From Bathymodiolus japonicus methanotrophic gill symbiont (GTDB lineage Bacteria > Pseudomonadota > Gammaproteobacteria > Methylococcales > Methylomonadaceae): a stretch of DNA of 64,000 nt. The notes below the pieces were generated by a model that saw only the letters and a program-made list of their open reading frames with translations, had not been told where the DNA came from and searched no databases. This document shows positions 45,345 to 56,402 of the stretch, piece after piece (positions within the stretch are counted from its first letter, which is position 1; each line of letters begins with the position of its first letter). The stretch spans positions 124,001-188,000 of the forward strand of contig NZ_BLYC01000003.1 of NCBI RefSeq assembly GCF_019721995.1, given 5' to 3'. Made by a program: the position numbers and the translations under genes.

Positions 45345-46691
45345 CTTGTCTGTGCCTTTCACGGTTTAGTGTTTTTGCAATTCTAAAATACTGTACCAGC
45401 GGGGTATTAGATGGGCAAACATAGCTGCAACAACCACATTCAAAGCAGTCATTCAGATGATATTTTTCTTCCATCACATCATATTGTCGCTTGGCTGCCA
45501 ATAATCCCAACTCCGATGGGTTTAAATGGATAGGGCAGGCGGTTAGGCACTTTGAGCATTTAATACACGGTAGTATGTCATCGCGTTTAGTCGCCCTTTC
45601 ACCCAGTACCAGCACACCCCCCGTGCCTTTGGTAATCGGCACATCCAGCGAACGTACCGGAGTGCCCATCATTGGCCCGCCCAGAATAAGCCCGGCTTCA
45701 TCACCTTTAAACCCTGCATGTTGCAGAATATAACGTAACGGCGTACCGATGGGTGCCAGAAATTCCCCGGGTTTTCCAGATTATCGCCGGTAATGGTGAT
45801 GGTACGCTCTATCAGGCCATGTCCTTTGGGTAGTAATGCGCCAATCTTGGCTAAAGTCGCGACATTAAAAATAGCTAAACCCGCTTCCGATGAACGACTG
45901 CCAGATAGAATTTCTATGCCCAATAAAGAATAGGCCAGCATCTTCTGCGCGCCCTGCGGGTATTTAGTGGCAATCGCCTTAATACTAATACTATTATCGT
46001 CGGGCAAAAATGGCTCAATGGCATGTAACACATCCATTTTATTATCTTCTATGCCGATAATCGCCTTAGGCGCGCCTACACATTTCATGCTGATGCGTAT
46101 GCCATGTAATAGGTGATCTATTCTTTCTAACATAAGACGATGATCGGTCGTTAGAAATGGCTCACACTCACAGCCATTCACTAATACAGTATGAATGCAA
46201 CAATCCTGCGGAGTCTGCATTTTGACATGAGTAGGAAACGCAGCGCCACCCAGACCAACTACGCTGGTATTCTGCACCACCTGGATCAATTCTTCGCGGG
46301 ACATCTCCCGATAATCATAATGCGTACCGGAATCCAGTATATGCTGACCAGAGCTTAGTGCCGTGGTGATAATAATCACTTCCTGCTTACCGCCCTGTGC
46401 AGTTTTCGCCAGGCTAATCTCTTTAACAGTACCGGTCACAGGTGCATGAATTGGCACCGACATAAAGCCATCTGCCTCTGCAATCAGTTCACCGCGCGTC
46501 ACCTGTTGACCTTTATATACCAGTGCTTTTGCCGGTTTACCTATATGCTGCGCGAGTGGCACTATAACTTCAGGTGCAAACGGCAGGCGGCGGGTAGGTT
46601 TTGCATTGGTTTCATTTTTAAATTCCTCAAGGTGAATACCATGAGGAAAGGTTTTTTTGCCAAATAGTTTTGCTAAATTCATAAAATCCAT
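45337..46691 (-). pseudogene. rnfC: Second rnfC copy, frameshifted
   Basis: Encodes an RnfC-like protein closely similar to the upstream copy (46719-48065): the same N-terminal KLFGKKTFPHGIHLEEFK, NADH/FMN segment VVGLGGAAFPTHVKM, and two 4Fe-4S motifs (CIKCSKCLTACP, CFECGCCSYVCP). A single T is missing near 45766 (GAATTTCTGGC instead of GAATTTTCTGGC), which shifts the frame after NPGN. Without repair the product lacks both Fe-S motifs. It lies 27 bases after the intact copy. Either a decaying tandem duplicate or a sequencing error in a T-run; the substitutions relative to copy 1 show the duplication is not recent. Confidence 0.85.
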
Positions 46692-46718
46692 TTATTTTCG
46701 ATTGTTAAGGTAATGCTC

Positions 46719-48065
46719 TTAGCTGTTTTGTAAGTGCCTCTCTCTGTTCAGAGCTTTTGCGATTCTAAAATATTGCACCAGCGGGATATTGGAAGGACAA
46801 ACATAGCTACAACAACCACATTCAAAGCAGTCATTAAGATGATATTTTTCTTCCATTACATCATACTGACGCTTGGTGGCTAATAAACCCAGTTCGGACG
46901 GGTTTAAGTTAATTGGACAGGCTTGCAGGCATTGGGTGCATTTAATACAGGACAAGATGTCATCACGCTTGGTGGCGCGCTTATCCAGTACCAGTAATGC
47001 GCCAGTGCCTTTAGTAATCGGCACATCAAGCGAGCGAGCAGGCATGCCCATCATTGGCCCACCTAAAATAAGCTCTGCTTCAGCACCAATAAACTCGGCA
47101 TATTCGAGTAAAAAACGAACCGGTGTGCCGATCGGAGCCAGATAGTTACCCGGTTTTTTAACCCCATCTCCGGTTATAGTAATGATGCGCTCAATCAGGC
47201 CTTGCTTAGCTGGCAGTAATGCACCGAGCTCTGCCAGGGTAGCAACATTAAAAACAGCAAGACCCACTTCAGAAGGCAGACCGCCAGAAGGAATTTCAAT
47301 GCCTAATAAAGAATATGCCAGCATCTTTTCGGCACCTTGCGGGTACTTGGTTTCAACGGCTTCAATAGTAATGCTGTCGTCATCAGGTAAATAGGGCTTA
47401 ATCGCCTCTAATACATTTAACTTATTATCTTCTATGCCGATAATCGCCCTGGGGGCATCCACTGTTTTCATGGCAATACGTATGCCTAACAGCAGATTAT
47501 CAATTTTCTCCAGCATCACCCGGTGGTCAGTGGTTAGAAACGGCTCACATTCGCAACCATTCACCAGCACAGTATGAATTGACCGATCGGGAGGAATAGC
47601 CATTTTCACATGGGTGGGAAATGCCGCGCCACCCAGGCCGACTAGCCCGGTATTTTGTACTGCTTTGACTAATTCCTCGCGGGTCATTTGCAGATAATCG
47701 TTACGCTCACCGGAATCCAAAACCTGCTGACCAGAATTTAACGATGTGGTAATAATAATCGCAGGCTGCTTGCCGCCTTTTGCAGTTGGCGCGATATCAA
47801 TTTCTTTGATTGTACCGCTAACCGGAGCATGGATAGGCACGGACATAAAGCCATCCGCTTCGGCAATGACTTCACCGCGAATAATATGCTGACCTCTGAA
47901 TACAATTGCTTTAGCCGGTCTGCCTATGCTTTGCGCTAGCGGCACTACTATTTCATCGGCAAATGGCAGGCGGCGAGTGATCTTAGCATTAGTTTCTTCT
48001 TTATAGGCATCAGGATGGATGCCATGAGGGAAGGTTTTTTTGCCAAATAGATTCAATAGATTCAT
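46719..48065 (-). CDS. rnfC: Rnf electron transport complex subunit C
   Basis: 448 residues: N-terminal barrel-sandwich (FMSVPIHAPVSGTIKEI), Rossmann-like NADH/FMN-binding domain (LVGLGGAAFPTHVKM, VLVNGCECEPFLTTDHR), SLBB segment, and two [4Fe-4S] sites CIKCTQCLQACP and CFECGCCSYVCP. It is the peripheral subunit that oxidises or reduces NAD(H) on the cytoplasmic side. Intact and first of the visible rnf genes. An IS4-A lies 120 bases upstream, so the original promoter or an upstream gene such as rnfB may have been separated. Confidence 0.94.
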   Translation of the reverse strand: MNLLNLFGKKTFPHGIHPDAYKEETNAKITRRLPFADEIVVPLAQSIGRPAKAIVFRGQHIIRGEVIAEADGFMSVPIHAPVSGTIKEIDIAPTAKGGKQPAIIITTSLNSGQQVLDSGERNDYLQMTREELVKAVQNTGLVGLGGAAFPTHVKMAIPPDRSIHTVLVNGCECEPFLTTDHRVMLEKIDNLLLGIRIAMKTVDAPRAIIGIEDNKLNVLEAIKPYLPDDDSITIEAVETKYPQGAEKMLAYSLLGIEIPSGGLPSEVGLAVFNVATLAELGALLPAKQGLIERIITITGDGVKKPGNYLAPIGTPVRFLLEYAEFIGAEAELILGGPMMGMPARSLDVPITKGTGALLVLDKRATKRDDILSCIKCTQCLQACPINLNPSELGLLATKRQYDVMEEKYHLNDCFECGCCSYVCPSNIPLVQYFRIAKALNRERHLQNS

Positions 48066-48185
48066 AAGTTGTTGTGCTGAATACCGAATGCATTTTTTGA
48101 TTTGCCTAGATGTAAGTTTGGGTACAAAGCGTTTTTTTCAAAGTATTTTATACCATAAAGCAACCGGCCTGATTTTTAATTGTTA

Positions 48186-49592
48186 CTCGATGTTCAAGTT
48201 TTTCCATCCCATTGCCATCAAACTCTTACCTTCACCCAGTAGAACAATACTTTAATGATGCTGTTGGCCCTAAGCGACCTAAATCTCTGCCAATCATATG
48301 TTTTCCTGATGGCATCAGTTGAAACACATCCTTTATTAATTCACCTAACTCTTTCAGCTTATCACCAGGATCTGGAAACTCTAGCAATGACGTGATGAAC
48401 TCAAGCAGTACATCCATTTGAGACTTGCGCTGTAAGCTTCCTACGGTATACGCAGGTAGTTTGCTTTCAATGCGGGCTATTTGCTCTGGGTGAAGGAGAA
48501 GGCAATGGTCAAACAAAAGACTCAGAATCAGGCCACGGCTTGATCCCTCTTCATCTAATTGTTTGGCCTCACGCCCCCATCCTTCATAAAGCTTCCAGTC
48601 CTCAAAGAAAACCTCAATCAGCCATCTCAACGTATAGGCTTGAATAATATCTTGTGTGCGCCAAGTCAGGTCTGTCGCCACTAAATAGCGATAGTCGTTT
48701 TCACCGTCATATTTTAAGGCAATGACAAAGCGTTTTTTACTGTGTGAACTCACCTTTAATCGTGTACTGCTGACAGTCACTTTAATCTCTTTTCCGCCAC
48801 GTACACGTATTATCTGATCAATGCCTTTGTTAATCGAATTAAAGTAGCTCTCGACTGACCTTATTCTACCTCTATATTCAATATTTTGGTTTTTACGTAA
48901 TTGGCTAATCACCTGCGAGCCTCCAGATTCTTTAGCGGCTTCGTCCATAAAGGCTTTTTCACCATACAGCGCATCAGCCAGTACGCCTTTAATTTTAATC
49001 AGGCTATGCGCAACTTTAAACTCTTTTAATAAGCCTAATGCAATCTCTGTTTTGGTCGGGTAGGCACTGTAATGGATGAGGTAACTAGCAGCAATAATAC
49101 TATCGTTTGTCCATTAACATATCCGCCGGAGCCTTTGTGTTTCTGCTTGTAAACCTTATAAATACGTTTTGTAGACTTAGATCGTGCTCGGTCTGATTCA
49201 TCAAAGGCCAACACACCTTCAGTAATGCCATAACGTTTTAAAATTAAGACCACACTCACCCGTAGCAACCAGTCACAGGGTATACTTGCTTTACGAAACA
49301 CCCAGGATAATGCGGCTACTTTGCAATCTCCAAGGCTTGCTCGCTCAAACTTAGCCCAGCAAACAGAGTTCATTAGCAGTATGCCCGTTAAACAAGTGCC
49401 CAACCAAGCGGCTTGAATCCGTGTCAAAGCGGCTCCGGGTTTTAGCTGATTGAGCGCATCATTTAAATCGTCAATATAGCTTTGGATAAAGGTGGCTGGG
49501 GCATTCATTAACATGGGCTTACACCGATAAAATTACAACAACCTCAGAATACCTGATTTTACCTTCTCAATATCAAAAACTTGAACATCGAG
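48186..49592 (-). mobile_element. IS4-A copy with 124-bp internal deletion
   Basis: Both terminal repeats are present. Compared with the 4816 copy, 124 bp between two ACAGTGCCT repeats are missing (junction near 49065-49074), shifting the transposase frame; 1407 + 124 gives 1531 bp. The transposase would start at 49514. No matching target duplication, since the right side joins a MITE-B fragment. Confidence 0.9.
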
Positions 49593-49676
49593 TATAAACA
49601 TGGCAAAACCACCTAAAATAAACCTCGATACACCAGCATTGTGTATTTCAGCTACTCAATAATTGGGAAACTTCAG
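49593..49676. mobile_element. MITE-B fragment (84 bp)
   Basis: Starts at TATAAACATGG, directly after the IS4-A end, and runs to the ATTGGGAAACTTCAG terminus; the same break point as at 15134-15217. Confidence 0.8.
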
Positions 49677-49974
49677 TTATAAAGGAACCGATGCATACAT
49701 TGGTACAGTAGGCATCAGTGTTCCCATTGAAAGAAGAAGTACCTAAACAAAGCAGCCTATAACCTACCTGAAGCTAGCACCAATCGAATATTTCCATCTT
49801 TTTGATTTTAATCACTTATAACAGCAAATAGACACTCTGTAGGCACCGTAAAAAAAACAACAAATAATTTCAAATAAAGCTTGCAATTGCCGAAAAAATT
49901 TTCGTTTTAATCACCTCATAAACGGATATCACCCATGCTTAAAGACCTACCACTCTCTGAACATATTCACCAAC

Positions 49975-50577
49975 CAGGCGCGCCATGCTACCTCACGAAA
50001 TTCCGGGACTCCTGTCGCCATAATTCGTTCACCTACGCAGCGGATGGGAGATGCCCTGAACGCCCTGCGTCCGCAACGACTACGCACAAAAGCCGCTTCG
50101 TCATTACTACCTCACTGGCTGGACGGCTATTCGGAATGCAATTCTTGCTCCTCTCGCGTGCTGCTAGCACACGTCGAATCAGCAAATTGCCCTGTCGCCT
50201 ATCAGGGACTAAAAATCACCACTTCGCTAACCCATCTTCGTCACTATTGATGATGTAGTTGTTATAAATCAATTGGTTGAAATTTTAAAAAGTAGACAGT
50301 TGGCACTACAGATTTTGTGTTTTTGTATAAAACGGTGGATTTTTTAGAGTATTTTTGTCGCATGTAAATTACACTCAAATAATGATGATTTTTTTGACAA
50401 AAGTCAATGAATTTATCGACAGAAATAATATAAATGGCACTACAAAACTTTCAAAAAAAACACCATTGATTTTAAAGAGAATTTTTCGACAAAAAATCGC
50501 TTAAACCGATGAATCAATGGCTTAGAAAGATGAAAGTGACGAAGATGGGCTAAGCTCCGTTTCCATGATTTTCAGCG
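49975..50577 (+). mobile_element. HZE-2 element h, split by MITE-C
   Basis: CAGGCGCGCC to TTTTCAGCG; 603 bp minus MITE-C and one 3-bp duplication gives 280 bp. IS4-B sequence between its flanks is deleted. Confidence 0.85.
50230..50549. mobile_element. MITE-C copy 3 (320 bp) in HZE-2
   Basis: Terminal repeats as in the other copies; duplication CTA (50227-50229, 50550-50552). Removal rebuilds the HZE-2 sequence CTTCGCTAAGCTCC exactly. Confidence 0.9.
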
Positions 50578-50860
50578 GCTGTATCAGTGTAGTCGATAGT
50601 GGTCGCCATTTCCTCCAAACCAATGAACAGATTTATGGCCAGCTGCTTCCCCACTCAACGTATTTTAAATCACTGAAGTCGCATAGACGAACAAGTATGC
50701 TTGAGGCATTTGAACAGCAGAGCTATCATCTTCACGCTGAAACACTGCTATCGCAAGGCATTGATTATCTTAAAGCATTCCCGGAACTTGACGAATACAC
50801 CATAGAAGCAGCGGATGGACATTTTATTGATCATGCCTGCCATACTGAAAAAAACAGCAA

Positions 50861-51155
50861 TCGGGGAGTCGCTATTTTTGCGAAAGCTTGTTTTGGGCAT
50901 CCCAGCCCAAGCAAGCAGCAAAAACTTAACGCGACCACTTATGCCTCCGGCGGCCCCGATTCGTCCTCGTCACCTCGTCCCGACCCAACAAGGGGTCGGA
51001 ACATAGGCTCCAAATGACTTGACGCCGTGTCGGATGGCCTTTTATTTTGTCTCCACCTTCGCTAACGCTCAGACTCCGACAAAACAACGGCCCTACGGCT
51101 ATCGCGGACTAAAAATCTTCACTTCGCTAAAGCTCCGTTTCCAGGATTTTCAGCG
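50861..51155 (+). mobile_element. HZE-3 element e (295 bp)
   Basis: TCGGGGAGTCGC to GGATTTTCAGCG, inserted between CAGCAA and GGGGAAAG of IS4-B with no duplication. Same length and practically the same sequence as the copies at 55983 and 56403. Confidence 0.88.
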
Positions 51156-51191
51156 GGGGAAAGTTTATGCGGCCGAGGGGATTTACGCGTT

Positions 51192-51451
51192 CGCTGTCAG
51201 CCCCGGACGGGCTGATAGTCTCCAGAAGGCGCAGGGAAATTTGCCAATCCGAAGTGCGCGATAGCGCGCGAGGGAGGCTAAAATTTTATCCCGAATAGCC
51301 GTAGAGCCATTTGTGGTAGCCATCACTGAGCTGCTTTGTGCTCAGTCTGTGGCGGACGCAGGGCGGCTGGAGCATCTCCTATTCGCTGCGTAGGTGAACG
51401 AATTACGGCGACAGGAGTCCCGGAATTTCGTGAGGTAGCATGGCGCGCCTG
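51192..51451 (-). mobile_element. HZE-1 element f (260 bp)
   Basis: The reverse strand reads CAGGCGCGCC to GCTGACAGCG. The flanks ACGCGTT and GAATCTC are contiguous in intact IS4-B. Its orientation relative to the transposase is opposite to HZE-1 at 7410. Confidence 0.88.
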
Positions 51452-51864
51452 GAATCTCAGAAGTGGGTTGCTCAGATTTCTTTGTCTGGTGACAAACGGA
51501 ACTCAGAGGCATCAAGAAATACCTGTGTTACGAGATCATATTGAAAAGCAAAACAAGGGAAATAACAGCTCTCAGAAACATCTCTATGTCTACGATAAAG
51601 CCGTCACCGACTTTGTCTGGTGGGATCGGCAGAAACGACATGCTAATTACATGATTTCAATGCTAAAAGAAAATTCAATTGCGACTCTGGCGGTGTTTTT
51701 CAAGACTGAAGTTTCCCAATTATTGAGTAGCTGAAATACACAATGCTGGTGTATCGAGGTTTATTTTAGGTGGTTTTGCCATGTTTATAGCAAACCCCTA
51801 CTTAATTCCCCTTAGGCAATAGCATTTGAAACGAATGAAAAGACTGTTTTTTTCATATAGTTGT

Positions 51865-53398
51865 CATCAGTGTTCCCATTGAAAGAAGAAGTACCTAAAC
51901 AAAGCAGCCTATAACCTACCTGAAGGTAGCACCACTCGAATATTTCCATCTTTTTGATTTTAATCACTTATAACAGCAAATAGACACTCTGTAGGCACCG
52001 TAAAAAAACAACAAATAATTTCAAATAAAGCTTGCAATTGCCGAAAAAATTTTTCTAAAAATTTCCGTTTTAATCACCTCATAAACGGATATCACCCATG
52101 CTTAAAGACCTACCACTCTCTGAACATATTCACCAACACTGCAATGAAAGTATGGAACGTGCCCTGTTAGCAGAGCGTCATCCTTTGTGGGCTCGTTCAT
52201 GCCCAGAGTTGAAGGATATCGACTTTATTCGCCTTGGGTTATTACGCTGTATCAGTGTAGTCGATAGTGGTCGCCATTTCCTCCAAACCAATGAACAGAT
52301 TTATGGCCAGCTGCTTCCCCACTCAACGTATTTTAAATCACTGAAGTCGCATAGACGAACAAGTATGCTTGAGGCATTTGAACAGCAGAGCTACCATCTT
52401 CACTCTGAAACACTGCTATCGCAAGGCATTGATTATCTTAAAGCATTCCCAGAACTTGACGAATACACCATAGAAGCAGCGGATGGACATTTTATTGATC
52501 ATGCCTGCCATACTGAAAAAAACAGCAAGGGGAAAGTTTATGCGGCCGGGGGGATTTACGCGTTGAATCTCAGAAGTGGGTTGCTCAGATTTCTTTGTCT
52601 GGTGACAAACGGAACTCAGAGGCATCAAGAAATACCTGTGTTACGAGATCATATTGAAAAGCAAAACAAGGGAAATAACAGCTCTCAGAAACATCTCTAT
52701 GTCTACGATAAAGCCGTCACCGACTTTGTCTGGTGGGATCGGCAGAAACGACATGCTAATTACATGATTTCAATGCTAAAAGAAAATTCAATTGCGACTC
52801 TGGTTGAGTCTATCCCTTTTGACTCCCGCCATGAGATCAATACAGGGGTTGAAGCATACAGTGTGTACGAAAACAAGGGCATCAAATTTAACGTGGTGGA
52901 TTACCGTGATCCAGAAACCGGAAAACTTCACCGGTTTGTGACAACCTTGCCAATGACTATTAACCCTGGAACCATTGCCATGCTGTATTTCAAGCGATGG
53001 ACGATTGAAAAGACATTCAATAACACTAAAAGTAATTTCAAGGAAACTAAAGCTTGGTCTTCCAATACCCGCTCACTTGAAAATCAAATGCGCCTGACTG
53101 CAATGAGCTATAATTTAATGCGCGTATTTGAAGAGATTTCAAAAACACAACAGCCAGAATTGATTCATCCATCGGATAAAAAATATAGCGAGGCTCTGGA
53201 GATAAGGCAGCAACAGGCCCAAAAACGAGATCGTTTTGTGAATCCATTATTTTTCCAGGCAAGAATATCTCGTATCAGCTCGTATACCATTCGGGCAGTT
53301 CAAAACGCAATAATAACAGGAATGTCTTTACAGTGCTTTATGAGCTCTCTTGTGGCGAGGTTAGTTTCACGGCCTCAATTGATAGGGGAACACTGATG
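51865..53398 (+). mobile_element. IS4-B, intact reference copy (1534 bp)
   Basis: 13-bp terminal repeats CATCAGTGTTCCC/GGGAACACTGATG, 8-bp target duplication ATAGTTGT (51857-51864, 53399-53406) inside MITE-B. It contains a single complete transposase gene. Probably the youngest IS4-B insertion here. Confidence 0.95.
52098..53396 (+). CDS. IS4-B transposase (IS4 family DDE), full length
   Basis: 432 residues, uninterrupted. The catalytic domain has TIEAADGHFIDHA (first acid), LYVYDKAVTDFVWW (second) and YFKRWTIEKTFNNTK, which fits Y-(2)-R-(3)-E-(6)-K. The last codons run into the right terminal repeat. The A7 tract near 52516 is where other copies slip to A8. Likely the active source of the IS4-B copies and fragments in the window. 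Confidence 0.93.
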   Translation: MLKDLPLSEHIHQHCNESMERALLAERHPLWARSCPELKDIDFIRLGLLRCISVVDSGRHFLQTNEQIYGQLLPHSTYFKSLKSHRRTSMLEAFEQQSYHLHSETLLSQGIDYLKAFPELDEYTIEAADGHFIDHACHTEKNSKGKVYAAGGIYALNLRSGLLRFLCLVTNGTQRHQEIPVLRDHIEKQNKGNNSSQKHLYVYDKAVTDFVWWDRQKRHANYMISMLKENSIATLVESIPFDSRHEINTGVEAYSVYENKGIKFNVVDYRDPETGKLHRFVTTLPMTINPGTIAMLYFKRWTIEKTFNNTKSNFKETKAWSSNTRSLENQMRLTAMSYNLMRVFEEISKTQQPELIHPSDKKYSEALEIRQQQAQKRDRFVNPLFFQARISRISSYTIRAVQNAIITGMSLQCFMSSLVARLVSRPQLIGEH

Positions 53399-53451
53399 AT
53401 AGTTGTAGCATAGTTTCAATTTTACCATAAATAATTATTGGAAAACTTCAG

Positions 53452-53630
53452 ATTTCTAACATTCCAGCTTTTTAAAAAAGAAGTAGTAAAATCAGCGCTG
53501 TAATCAATTCTTTTGCAGTATTATTATCTGACTTCTGCTTTGATGTTTACTATAAACTCACTTTATTGGGCGGAGCATTCCATCAGGCTCAACGCGGCAC
53601 CAGCGAAAGACCTAAGCCTACATATTAATA
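53452..53630. other. Unassigned stretch
   Basis: Between MITE-B and MITE-A; no gene or repeat supported. Confidence 0.4.
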
Positions 53631-53782
53631 CTCGATGTTCAAGTTTTTTAACTGATTGATTTTATTGATAATTTTACTGACAAAGAAAGCATCAACATCA
53701 TTGTAAATCAATCACTTATAAAACAAAGCCGGAAAAATTTACTTTTCTTAGCCCAGTTATAGCTGAAAACTTGAACATCGAG
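53631..53782. mobile_element. MITE-A copy 2 (152 bp)
   Basis: IS4-A-type ends, TAATA on both sides (53626-53630, 53783-53787); inverted relative to the copy at 20531. Confidence 0.88.
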
Positions 53783-54415
53783 TAATAGGCCGATCTTTTT
53801 TTGCTATACCGCTCTTTTTCAACCGTTTATCTTCTTTATCCCACTGCTTTAAGGCTGGATCCGGCATATAAAAGAAAAAACCGACAGGCACTGTAATGGA
53901 TGAGGTAACTAGCAGCAATAATACTATCGTTTGTCCATTAACATACCCGCCGGAGCCTTTGTGTTTCTGCTTGTAAACCTTATAAATACGTTTTGTAGAC
54001 TTAGATCGTGCTCGGTCTGATTCATCAAAGGCCAACACACCTTCAGTAATGCCATAACGTTTTAAAATTAAGACCACACTCACCCGTAGCAACCAGTCCC
54101 AGGGTATACTTGCTTTACGAAACACCCAGGATAATGCGGCTACTTTGCAATCTCCAAGGCTTGCTCGCTCAAACTTAGCCCAGCAAACAGAGTTCATTAG
54201 CAGTATGCCCGTTAAACAAGTGCCCAACCAAGCGGCTTGAATCCGTGTCAAAGCGGCTCCGGGTTTTAGCTGATTGAGCGCATCATTTAAATCGTCAATA
54301 TAGCTTTGGATAAAGGTGGTGGGGCATTCATTAACATGGGCTTACACCGATAAAATTACAACAACCTCAGAATACCTGATTTTACCTTCTCAATATCAAA
54401 AACTTGAACATCGAG
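53783..54415 (-). mobile_element. IS4-A 5' fragment
   Basis: Terminal repeat CTTGAACATCGAG at 54415, leader and the first ~180 transposase codons in reverse, cut at the MITE-A. One base is missing near 54320 (GTGGTGGGG), shifting the frame after the normal start. Confidence 0.85.
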
Positions 54416-55982
54416 TAACAGAGGCTTTTTTGCCTCAGGACTCCTGATGAATCTATTCGCATACTTTTTGACCCTACCAGCCTAACGGTCTCGCAATGGA
54501 CTCTCTGGGTTGCAAGGGTTCTGTAAAAGTATCGGTCTGACCTGTTGTTGTCATCAATATTGGTTAACTTGCCTCCGCAATCTTGGTTACTCGGTTATCT
54601 CAGGGTTATCCACGCTTTGTCCACAGACGAAGAGCCCTCCTAGCTCGCAGTCGGTGGGCAAAGGGTGGGTAACCCTGCTTATGCACTCTAACTATGTCAG
54701 AGCTGCATCATATTCTTTATCCTGACTCGCCATCGCCCACAGTATTCGGGCATTTTTATTGGCCAGCGCAACGGCGGCTTTATTAAATCCACGCCGCTCA
54801 ATGAGTGCTTGTAGCCATAGGCTTAATTTATCTTTTTTTACCACTACAGTGCTTTAACACCGATCGTGCTCCATGAATTAACATCGTACGAATATAGCGG
54901 TTACCTCGCTTACTAATTCCTAAATAAACCTGATTATCACCACTGCTATGTTGTCTCGGAACAATCCCTAAGCTGGCTGCATAATCTCGGCTACTCTGAT
55001 AGCTTTTACCTGTCCCTATGTCTGAGGCAATGATGGTGGCTGTTATTGCCCCAATACCTGGCACATCAAGAAAACGCTGGCTTAACTGATTGCTATTACA
55101 TAGCCGGCTAATACGTCTGTCCTGTTGTTTAATCTCTTCATCTAGTGCAACTAGTTTTTCATATTGCTCAGCAAACATTTCTCGACTTAAATCAGTCAAA
55201 TCATTGTCGCTATCTTCTAAAATCAACGGTAATTCTACTCTTACTTTCTTTACTGAAGTTTCCTAGTTTTTAAAGCATAAGAATATCAGCTAATGCTTAT
55301 TTTTCTGAAATATTAGATATTACTAATATTAATGGCATTCCGTTGACTAAAAGCCTTGAGTTCTTCTTAAAAACAACAGGTTAATCGCGAATGAGGCCTA
55401 GTTTTAGTGTATAATGAAAGTTTCTAACACATTGATTATACAAACAAACCTGCCTCATTCATGTTCATTTTACGCGATACTTTACTTCCGCTTCAAGATC
55501 ATTTTTCCAAAACCACTTTAGGCCGCGAACGAGCCTCTCTGTTTGTTTACACGATCCTGTCTATTATCGTTCCCTTTACGTCGTCGATGACATCTAATCT
55601 TTGGCGTTGCCTTGATACGTTGTTTGGGTTTGAGATCAAGAATAAGCGCTTTTACACTTTCATGGCTTCTTCAACTTTGCCGTGGGCTGGGCTGTGGAAA
55701 ACTATCTGGGAGCTGATTCCGTCTCCTGAAACAGATGGGCGCATATTGGTTGCACTGGATGACTCCATTATCACTAAAGTAGGCAAAAATATCTTCGGCT
55801 GTGAAGCCATTTTTGACCACGCGGCCAAATCGAATCAAAACAAATATCCATGGGCACAAAATATTGTATCGGTAGGGTTGCTGAAACAGGTCAAAGGTCG
55901 CTGGGCGTGCTTATTTTTAGATTTCCGATTTTATCTGCCCTTAAAAACAATTCAGGCAAAAAAAGAAACCGCCACGATAAGA

Positions 55983-56277
55983 TCGGGGAGTCGCTATTTT
56001 TGCGAAAGCTTGTTTTGGGCATCCCAGCCCAAGCAAGCAGCAAAAACTTAACGCGACCACTTATGCCTCCGGCGGCCCCGATTCGTCCTCGTCACCTCGT
56101 CCCGACCCAACAAGGGGTCGGAACATAGGCTCCAAATGACTTGACGCCGTGTCGGATGGCCTTTTATTTTGTCTCCACCTTCGCTAACGCTCAGACTCCG
56201 ACAAAACAACGGCCCTACGGCTATCGCGGACTAAAAATCTTCACTTCGCTAAAGCTCCGTTTCCAGGATTTTCAGCG
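55983..56277 (+). mobile_element. HZE-3 element c (295 bp)
   Basis: TCGGGGAGTC to TTTTCAGCG between CGATAAGA and GGTGATG, which are contiguous in the IS-C copy at 25263. No duplication. Confidence 0.9.
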
Positions 56278-56402
56278 GGTGATGTCGTTCCTTTCCAGAC
56301 CAAGATGGCTCAGGCGGCTCAAATGCTGATTGCAATTGCAGAACATTTTTCCACCGCTCCGATATTGACAGTCACTGATAGCTGGTTTGGCAACAATGGC
56401 CT

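Larger units (their letters stand above)
49713..51690 (+). mobile_element. IS4-B copy 5, carrying three HZEs and a MITE-C
   Basis: Starts CATCAGTGTTCCC at 49713. IS4-B sequence is found in blocks 49713-49974, 50578-50860, 51156-51191 and 51452-51690, separated by HZE-2 h, HZE-3 e and HZE-1 f. The 3' half is missing after GCGACTCTGG. About 135 bp of IS4-B are missing at element h; the other two junctions are exact. Confidence 0.85.
51706..53451. mobile_element. MITE-B copy split by an intact IS4-B
   Basis: CTGAAGTTTCCCAAT at 51706; the second half resumes at 53399 and ends AAACTTCAG at 53451. Confidence 0.88.

Noticed and set aside
54510-54725. Open frame at the IS110 3' side
   Set aside because: Low-complexity match to no family and overlaps the IS110 coding end; treated as element flank.
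55983-56277. HZE as IS110-type bridge-RNA elements
   Set aside because: IS110 would also give inserts without long duplications and a structured RNA, but three near-identical HZE-3 copies sit at unrelated targets without a shared core, which RNA-guided targeting does not predict.
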